Position numbers and translations under genes: made by a program. A DNA stretch of 11,961 bases. Origin: Bacteroidota bacterium (lineage in GTDB: Bacteria; Bacteroidota; Bacteroidia; Bacteroidales; VadinHA17). The stretch lies in assembly GCA_021816545.1 (NCBI GenBank), contig JAKAXP010000053.1, positions 1-11,961 of the forward strand. Reading direction: 5' to 3'. The notes under the pieces are model-generated. The model searched no databases. It was given only the letters and a program-made list of their open reading frames with translations, and was not told the DNA's origin. Position 1 is the first letter of the stretch. Each line of letters starts with the position of its first letter. Positions 6,130-11,961 of this stretch are shown one piece after another.

Positions 6130-7215
6130 TCAGCTCCTTATTATCAGTTCCACAGTGAAGACCGTCTCCCTCTCACCCATCCTCAGCTCATGACGCCCCG
6201 GATAGAGCAGTGCCAGCCTCTTCCTCACATTGTCAAGCCCGATGCCCGAGGCAGAGCGGGGAGCATCGGCACTCAGACGGCTGATGCTGTTGGCCACCAG
6301 GAATGTAATCTCCCCACCTTCGGCCCTCAGGCCGATGTCAATGAATGAGTTGCCCAGGTTGCTCACCCCGTGCTTGAAGGCATTCTCAATGAAAGGGATG
6401 AACAGCAGCGGCGGCAGATCACGATCTTCGTACTGCTCCGGGAAGCTGACTGACAGTCTTACACGGTCACTGAGACGAAGCTTCATCAGGTCAATGTATC
6501 CCTTCATGAATTCAATTTCATTACTCAGCCTGGTATTGCCCTGTTCCGATTCGTAGAGCATGTACCTCATCATCTTCGAGAGGCTGAGGACGGCCTCCCT
6601 TGCATCTTCCTGGTTTATTGCAATCAGCGAATAGATGTTATTGAGCGTATTGAAAAAGAAGTGCGGGCTGACCTGGTTCTTGAGCAATGCAAGCTCTGAG
6701 TTCAGCTTTTCACGTTCAAGCTCCTTGATCTCCTCATCTTTCCTGACGGCGCTTTCGGCATACCTGATCCCGACGGCAAACCCCGAGACAAGGAATGAGG
6801 TGATGAAGAAGTTGTACAGTGCCATACCTCCTCCGCGCCGGCGGTTATGATCATCGCGTTGCGGTCTCTGTTCAGCTTCGGCAATCCTCTCCCTCACTTC
6901 GCGCGGTGGCGCGAAAAGATTCTCGTAAAACTTGCCCGATGCCCATCCCATCAGCACAATCAGTGCAGCTGCCATCACCAGGAAGGCAAACCATCTTTTC
7001 TTCTGTGCCAGGCGCGGTACGAGCCACAGGTAGTTTGTGTAGAAAAGCACCACGAACACCAGGGTATTGAAAAGCACAATCTGTGTTGTCCTCTGGTCCT
7101 TGAAAAGACCTCCCGAGATCAGGAACTGAGGCAGGATGAAAAGTATCAGCCATCCTGTTGCATGCAGCAGTACAGGCAAACCCTTTCGTTTTCGTGTCAC
7201 TGTATTGTTTTTCAT
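6130..7215 (-). CDS. LytS/YehU-type sensor histidine kinase (His_kinase domain)
   Basis: This membrane sensor kinase should phosphorylate the LytTR regulator encoded next. About four hydrophobic segments occupy the N-terminal 150 residues ('LLHATGWLILFILPQFLI', 'IVLFNTLVFVVLFYTNYLWLV', 'WFAFLVMAAALIVLMGW', 'FFITSFLVSGFAVGI'), with an Arg/Glu-rich loop before the last. A short coiled coil ('KDEEIKELEREKLNSELALLK') leads to the H-box 'QVSPHFFFNTLNN' (His185), then the N-box 'FIPFIENAFKHG' (Asn278) and the G-box 'SGIGLDNVRKRL'. There is no separate extracellular sensor domain, so the signal is probably sensed in or near the membrane or through the neighbouring transporter. The frame can extend to a TTG at 7236, but the ATG at 7215, followed by a normal Lys/Arg-rich N-terminus, is more likely; it gives 361 residues. 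It begins 34 bp after the permease stop, in the same apparent operon. Confidence 0.94.
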   Translation of the reverse strand: MKNNTVTRKRKGLPVLLHATGWLILFILPQFLISGGLFKDQRTTQIVLFNTLVFVVLFYTNYLWLVPRLAQKKRWFAFLVMAAALIVLMGWASGKFYENLFAPPREVRERIAEAEQRPQRDDHNRRRGGGMALYNFFITSFLVSGFAVGIRYAESAVRKDEEIKELEREKLNSELALLKNQVSPHFFFNTLNNIYSLIAINQEDAREAVLSLSKMMRYMLYESEQGNTRLSNEIEFMKGYIDLMKLRLSDRVRLSVSFPEQYEDRDLPPLLFIPFIENAFKHGVSNLGNSFIDIGLRAEGGEITFLVANSISRLSADAPRSASGIGLDNVRKRLALLYPGRHELRMGERETVFTVELIIRS

Positions 7216-7249
7216 AGCGTCATCAAAGCTAATCAATCCCTGTCAATAA

Positions 7250-8470
7250 TTATTCAAACCTGAGGGCCTCAATCGGGTCAAGCTCTGCTGCCCTGCGGGC
7301 AGGATACCAACCGAAGAAGACGCCGATTACAGTGCATACCGCGAACGCCAGTATGACCGAGCCCCACATCACGCTTATCGGCCATGAGGTGAGCGCCTCA
7401 ACAACGGAGGAAGCTCCGAACCCGATCATTATCCCGATCAGTCCGCCAAAGACGCTCAGCAGTATGGACTCAATAAGGAACTGCAGGAGGATGTCAACGC
7501 TTCTGCCGCCGACAGACATTCTGAGGCCTATCTCACGTGTACGCTCCGTGACTGAAACATACATGATGTTCATGATGCCAATACCGCCAACCAGAAGTGA
7601 GATTCCCGCTATGGCCCCGAGAAGGATGGTCAGTATTTCGGTCACAGAGGTCATTGTTGTTGCAAGCTCCTCCTGGCTGCGGATTTCGAAATCGTTGTTC
7701 TCCTCTTCACGCAGCTTGTGGGTACGCCTCAGGACCTCCTCCACCTGTGACTCAGCAAGCGCTGACTCTTCAGCACTGCGGGCTGACATCTGGATTGACT
7801 GTATGTACGTCTGTGCGAGGATTCTTTTCTGTACCGTGGTGTACGGTGCGATGATCACATCATCCTGGTCCTGACCAAAACTGTTCTGACCTTTTTCCGA
7901 GAGTACACCGATGATCTTAAATGGTATATTCTTGAATCTGATTGTCTCTCCCGTGGGGTCAATACCTTCACCGAACAGCTCGTCGGCTACTGTACGGCCC
8001 ACCAGGCATACCTTTGCGGAGCCTTCCGCTTCGGTGTCAGTGAAATTCCGACCGCTGACCACAGTCCAGCTTCGGATATCAAGATACTGTTCGCTACCGC
8101 CGTAGATCGTCGTGGGCCAGTTTGAACTGCCGGAAACAGCCTGACCGCTGCTTCTTACCTCCGGTGATACGGCGACAATTGCATCACACTCAGTTTTGAT
8201 GGCTTTTATATCTGCCACCGTAAGCCGCTGCGATGAAGAGCTCCCCTGCTGCACACCGCCCATCCTCATGTTGCCGGGCATGACGAACAGCATGTTTGAA
8301 CCCATGCTTGCTATCTGGTCCTGGATGCTTTTCTTTGATCCCTGGCCAATTGCAAGCATTGTAATTACTGATGCAACGCCGATTATTATCCCGAGCATCG
8401 TCAGGAATGAACGCATCTTGTTTCGCTTCAGCGCGTTGATTGCTACTTTTAATAGGTTTCCCGGATTCAT
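7250..8470 (-). CDS. MacB-type ABC transporter permease (MacB_PCD plus FtsX domains)
   Basis: This 406-residue inner-membrane subunit belongs to a type VII (MacB-like) ABC exporter. It has the family topology: TM1 at about 21-42 ('SFLTMLGIIIGVASVITMLAIG'), a large periplasmic domain (about 45-275), then three C-terminal segments (about 279-303, 328-352, 368-388) forming the FtsX-like domain. The cytoplasmic signature 'SVTERTREIGLRMSVGGRSVDIL' and the C-terminal 'WYPARRAAELDPIEALRFE' are typical. Unlike E. coli MacB, the ATPase is not fused but encoded 12 bp upstream. These pumps work by mechanotransmission, driving substrate from the periplasm through the adaptor and TolC rather than across the inner membrane. 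The substrate (peptide, lipid, macrolide-like compound or siderophore) is not evident. No Shine-Dalgarno sequence is visible; the 12-bp spacer is purine-rich. Confidence 0.95.
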   Translation of the reverse strand: MNPGNLLKVAINALKRNKMRSFLTMLGIIIGVASVITMLAIGQGSKKSIQDQIASMGSNMLFVMPGNMRMGGVQQGSSSSQRLTVADIKAIKTECDAIVAVSPEVRSSGQAVSGSSNWPTTIYGGSEQYLDIRSWTVVSGRNFTDTEAEGSAKVCLVGRTVADELFGEGIDPTGETIRFKNIPFKIIGVLSEKGQNSFGQDQDDVIIAPYTTVQKRILAQTYIQSIQMSARSAEESALAESQVEEVLRRTHKLREEENNDFEIRSQEELATTMTSVTEILTILLGAIAGISLLVGGIGIMNIMYVSVTERTREIGLRMSVGGRSVDILLQFLIESILLSVFGGLIGIMIGFGASSVVEALTSWPISVMWGSVILAFAVCTVIGVFFGWYPARRAAELDPIEALRFE

Positions 8471-8482
8471 TTCTTTCTTTTT

Positions 8483-9219
<737 letters not shown>

Positions 9220-9223
<4 letters not shown>

Positions 9224-10587
9224 TTCTGTGTCCTTGTGGATGAATCTGCTCCTGTCCGTGAGCTGCTCTGCGTGTTTCTTCTTCCCGGAGGGGTCGGCAT
9301 GAACGGATTGGAGGCTACCTCTTTTACCTTTTTCTCCTTTGCGGTTGCTACGGTCATCTTTACAACCACCTCGTCACCTTCGGCGAGGCCGGAAACCAAC
9401 TCGGCATTCACACCGTCATTTGATCCGAGCTTCACGGGAACAGGCCGGATTCCGTCATCGGTCCTGATCCATACCATGGTAGGCATCTCGAATCCTGCAC
9501 CCGAACCTGCACCCTGGAATGACCCGGAACCTGCACCCGGAAATGATCCGGAACCTGCACCCGGGAATGACCCGGAACCTGCACCCGGGAATGATCCGGA
9601 ACCTGCATTTGCCTTCATCGTGCCGGGTGTCTTACCCGCCATGAAAGCTTCGGCCATTTTAGCCAGGTACTCAGCATCCGGCTTGAACTTGATTGCCTTG
9701 TAAGGGAGGGTAAGAACATCAAGATGCTCTTCCGCATAGATGATTATGTTGGCTGTCATCCCCGGAAGCAGTTTCTGATCCGGGTTGGGGGCATTGATAA
9801 TTACTGTATAGGTAACCACAGTGGAGGTTGTCACAGGCGAAAGCCGTATCTGTTCGACTGTTCCACTGAATTTCTCACCTGGATATGCATCGACGTCAAA
9901 TTCAACCCTCTGTCCTACCTTTACAATACCTATGTCTGATTCGTTAATGTCAGCCTCCACCTGCATCTGGGTGAGATCCTGAGCAATTGTGAAGATCTCC
10001 GGTGTATTGAAGCTTGCTGCCACGGTCTGACCTTCGTCCACTGCCCTGTTCATCACAACCCCGTCAATTGGCGAATATATCGTAGCATAGCCAAGCTGTA
10101 CCAGAGCCTTGTCATACTGTGCCTGTGAGTTCTTCAGGGTGGCTACTGACCTGTCATAGTTGTACTTCGCCTGGTCATAATCAGCCTCGGCAATCAGGTT
10201 CTTCTCCCAGAGAGCCTTGCTGCGCTTAAAGTTCGAAGCCTGGTACTCCATCTCTGCTTTTGAGTTGTCAAGGCTGGCCAGCGACTGCTGAACGCTTGAT
10301 TTCAGGGCCGTCTTGTCAAGTTCTGCAAGAACCTGGCCCTTCTTTACCGGTGAGTTGAAATCGACGTAAAGCTTTTCAACTATACCAGACACCTGTGTGC
10401 CTACTACCACCGAGGTGATTGCCTCGATAGTGCCGGTGGCAGTGACCTCATTGACTATTGAACCCTTCGTCACTTTTACCGTCTCAAACTCGTAATTATT
10501 GTTTTTGCGGCAGCTGTGCACCGTAAGCAGCGTCACAACAGCCACTGCAAGTAAACCGGCGCTTATGAATACGTTTCTTTTTTTCAT
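9220..10587 (-). CDS. Periplasmic adaptor (HlyD/MacA/RND-type membrane fusion protein)
   Basis: This 455-residue protein links the MacB-type pump to the TolC channel across the periplasm. The N-terminus has one hydrophobic anchor (about 7-24) followed by Cys26 ('TVHSC'), which is a poor lipobox, so a membrane anchor is more likely than lipidation. A lipoyl half-motif 'GTIEAITSVVVGTQVSGIVEKLYVDFNSPVKKGQVLAELD' (52-91) precedes an alpha-helical hairpin (about 92-165, Lys/Gln/Ser-rich), the second lipoyl half 'ATIYSPIDGVVMNRAVDEGQTV' and a beta-barrel domain ending in 'LLPGMTANIIIYAE'. Between this domain and the final membrane-proximal domain ('VWIRTDDGIRPVPVKLGSNDG...LAEGDEVVVK') lies an unusual linker with repeated AGSGSFPG units (about 328-362). 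The C-terminal 40 residues are Ser/Thr/Arg-rich and probably disordered. It starts 26 bp after the TolC-family gene and its stop overlaps the ATPase start by 4 bases. Confidence 0.95.
9491..9608. repeat. In-frame 24-bp tandem repeat inside the adaptor gene, about 4.9 copies
   Basis: Four full 24-bp units start at 9504, 9528, 9552 and 9576, each beginning AACCTGCACC on the plus strand. They are flanked by a partial copy at 9491-9503 and the start of a degenerate copy at 9600-9608. The units differ at few bases, mainly GAC/GAT and GGG/GGA third-position changes. On the coding (minus) strand each unit reads Ala-Gly-Ser-Gly-Ser-Phe-Pro-Gly, with one Pro replaced by Gln in the unit at 9504-9527. 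The 24-bp period keeps the reading frame, so changes in copy number would alter only linker length. Confidence 0.93.
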
Positions 10588-10613
10588 CTCGATTATTTTT
10601 TGCTGTTTGTATT

Positions 10614-11951
10614 TCAGAATGTCAGTTCTACTCCCCTGTAGAAGTCGATTATCTTGCGGCTGTAGACAAGCTCGTATTTCGCCTGGAGCAGGTTGCTCTC
10701 AGCAGCTGTAAGATTTGTCTTCTGTATCAGGAAGTCGACTGAGTTCATCGCTCCCAGCTTGAATTTTTCCTCCGATACATTGTAACTTTCAACTGATGAG
10801 TCATACCTGTTCAATGCTGCCTGGTAACTCAGCAGTGCCGATTCGGCATCGAGCACAGCCTGTTCCACTTCCTTGCGAAGCTGGTTCCTTGTATTGAGCT
10901 CATCAAGTTCTGCATTGGTGATACCGTACTTCGCCCTTGAGACCGAGGCTTTATTCTGGTTGTTCCTGAAAATCGGAATCGTAGCAGACAAACCCAGTGA
11001 CGGTGAGAATCCGTTTTTCAGCTGGGAGCCCATTTCAGCAGCCTCGGTGAACCCCGTACTCATCCCGGCGCTGAGCGACAATGACGGGAAGAATCCGCCC
11101 CTGGCGATCTCAAGGTCAATTGTGGCACTTTCGCGGTTGATCGCAGCAATCTTCACCTGTGGTTTTACCTCCAGCGCCTCCTGAAAGACAGACACTGCGT
11201 CAGCGGCAGGAGCTGTAGAGATGATGGCGTCGATATCAGGACTCAGGATCCCGAAAGATCCGTCTACCGGGTATTCCATAAGCTGCATCAGGTTCAGCTT
11301 TGCCATCCTAAGGTTGTTTACAGCTGAAGCCAGTGAAGACTCTTCTGACGCAAGCTGTGTCTTCACCTGCAGGTAGTCGGTGTTGGCGATAGCGCCGAGT
11401 TTAAGTCTCTCATCGGCCAGTGCAAGCTCCTCACGGGTAGCATCAGCCTGGTTGCGGGCATTTGTAACCTGCTCCTGTGAATAGAGAACCTGGAGATATG
11501 CGCTCATTATGTTCAGCGAAACGCTCTCCCTGGTCTGGTCAGCACTGTACTCCAGTGATTTGTAGTCCAGGCCGGCCAGCCTGACCCTGTTCCTGAGCTG
11601 GAAGCCGCTGAAGAGCGTCAGTCCGCTGCTTAATGAGGCGGTGGTACGTGATGATCCCACCCATGAGGATTCATCCGTGCCCCCAGCATCCAGTCTCCAT
11701 CCGAGGTTTTCACCCATCGATCCGCTGAGTGAAGGCAGCATGTTATCCTTCGCCTGCTGAAGGCTGATCTCGCCAAGGCTGACTGACACAGCAGATTTCC
11801 GTACCTGGATATTCTGCTCCAGCGCGTAATTGATGCAGTCGGTGAGTGACCACTGCTTCGCCTGCGCAGTGACGGCAGCGCATGTAATCATCAGAGCCGC
11901 TGCCACTGTAATAAATAGTTTTGTTCTCATCCTTTTCATTTTGTGAAACAT
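10614..11951 (-). CDS. TolC-family outer-membrane efflux protein
   Basis: This protein of up to 445 residues is the outer-membrane exit channel of the tripartite pump. After a signal peptide ('KLFITVAAALMITCAAVTAQA'), the mature protein opens with 'WSLTDCINYALEQNIQVRKS', the usual start of the first TolC repeat. Two homologous halves follow, each with a long helical hairpin ('ARNQADATREELALADERLKLGAIANTDYLQVKTQLASEESSLASA' and 'SVESYNVSEEKFKLGAMNSVDFLIQKTNLTAAESNLL'); the paired 'E-x-[RK]-[FL]-K-L-G-A' motifs are diagnostic. Length matches the family. In-frame ATGs lie at 11951, 11939 and 11930; all keep the signal peptide and none has a clear Shine-Dalgarno sequence, so the exact start is open, and the frame also stays open to the window edge. 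The adaptor gene follows after 26 bp. It is the first gene of the operon visible here. Confidence 0.93.
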   Translation of the reverse strand: MFHKMKRMRTKLFITVAAALMITCAAVTAQAKQWSLTDCINYALEQNIQVRKSAVSVSLGEISLQQAKDNMLPSLSGSMGENLGWRLDAGGTDESSWVGSSRTTASLSSGLTLFSGFQLRNRVRLAGLDYKSLEYSADQTRESVSLNIMSAYLQVLYSQEQVTNARNQADATREELALADERLKLGAIANTDYLQVKTQLASEESSLASAVNNLRMAKLNLMQLMEYPVDGSFGILSPDIDAIISTAPAADAVSVFQEALEVKPQVKIAAINRESATIDLEIARGGFFPSLSLSAGMSTGFTEAAEMGSQLKNGFSPSLGLSATIPIFRNNQNKASVSRAKYGITNAELDELNTRNQLRKEVEQAVLDAESALLSYQAALNRYDSSVESYNVSEEKFKLGAMNSVDFLIQKTNLTAAESNLLQAKYELVYSRKIIDFYRGVELTF

Positions 11952-11961
11952 GATGAGATCG

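Noticed and set aside
7216..7236. Upstream TTG start for the histidine kinase
   Set aside because: It would add seven residues from a rare start codon; the ATG at 7215 with a basic N-terminus is more likely.
7332..7874. Plus-strand 180-aa open frame opposite the permease
   Set aside because: Shadow of a highly conserved MacB-type permease; no domain, no plausible start region.
9491..9608. CRISPR array
   Set aside because: The units are contiguous 24-bp repeats with no unique spacers and lie in frame inside a coding gene.

Overview
The window looks like chromosomal DNA from a member of the phylum Bacteroidota, probably a Bacteroidales-type organism of moderate GC content. The evidence is a TonB-dependent receptor with an N-terminal carboxypeptidase-regulatory-like domain, lipoproteins with acidic residues right after the lipidated cysteine, a TonB of the 'FDDIIFRDRNTEYGAYDLRRRY' type, a LytS/LytTR two-component pair, a match to the Bacteroidota -7 promoter box (TAnnTTTG), and the general lack of Shine-Dalgarno sequences. 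No mobile element, tRNA, rRNA or CRISPR array is visible.

Left part (1-4324). The 3' two thirds of a 3-methyladenine DNA glycosylase I gene (tag, + strand) enters from the left edge. It converges on a minus-strand operon that reads, in transcription order, small lipoprotein (182 aa), larger lipoprotein (299 aa), TonB-dependent outer-membrane receptor (777 aa). The two lipoproteins share a homologous domain of about 150 residues; the second adds an Ig-like N-terminal domain. The set looks like an outer-membrane uptake module in which lipid-anchored, possibly surface-exposed, proteins hand a ligand to the receptor. The overall arrangement recalls the HmuY/HmuR haem system, but the ligand cannot be read from the sequence.

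Middle (4325-5287). A 186-bp divergent control region separates this operon from a plus-strand tonB-family gene, which could energise the receptor. It holds a clear minus-strand -7 box, a short inverted repeat next to it, a weaker plus-strand promoter candidate and a perfect 14-bp palindrome in the tonB leader.

Right part (5327-11951). Six minus-strand genes form one apparent operon, in transcription order: TolC-family outer-membrane channel, HlyD/MacA-type periplasmic adaptor, MacB-type ATPase, MacB-type permease, LytS-type histidine kinase, LytTR response regulator. The first four make a complete tripartite efflux or secretion pump with the MacB ATPase and permease on separate polypeptides; the last two form a sensor and regulator pair that probably controls the pump or responds to its substrate. 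The adaptor carries an in-frame 24-bp tandem repeat encoding a Gly/Ser/Ala/Phe/Pro-rich linker, and a 7-bp-stem hairpin lies between the kinase and regulator genes. The promoter of this operon lies to the right of the window.

Most of the window is well-known Bacteroidota gene content. The less ordinary items are the paired lipoproteins sharing one domain, the palindromes in the divergent control region, the repeat in the adaptor and the hairpin inside the two-component pair.
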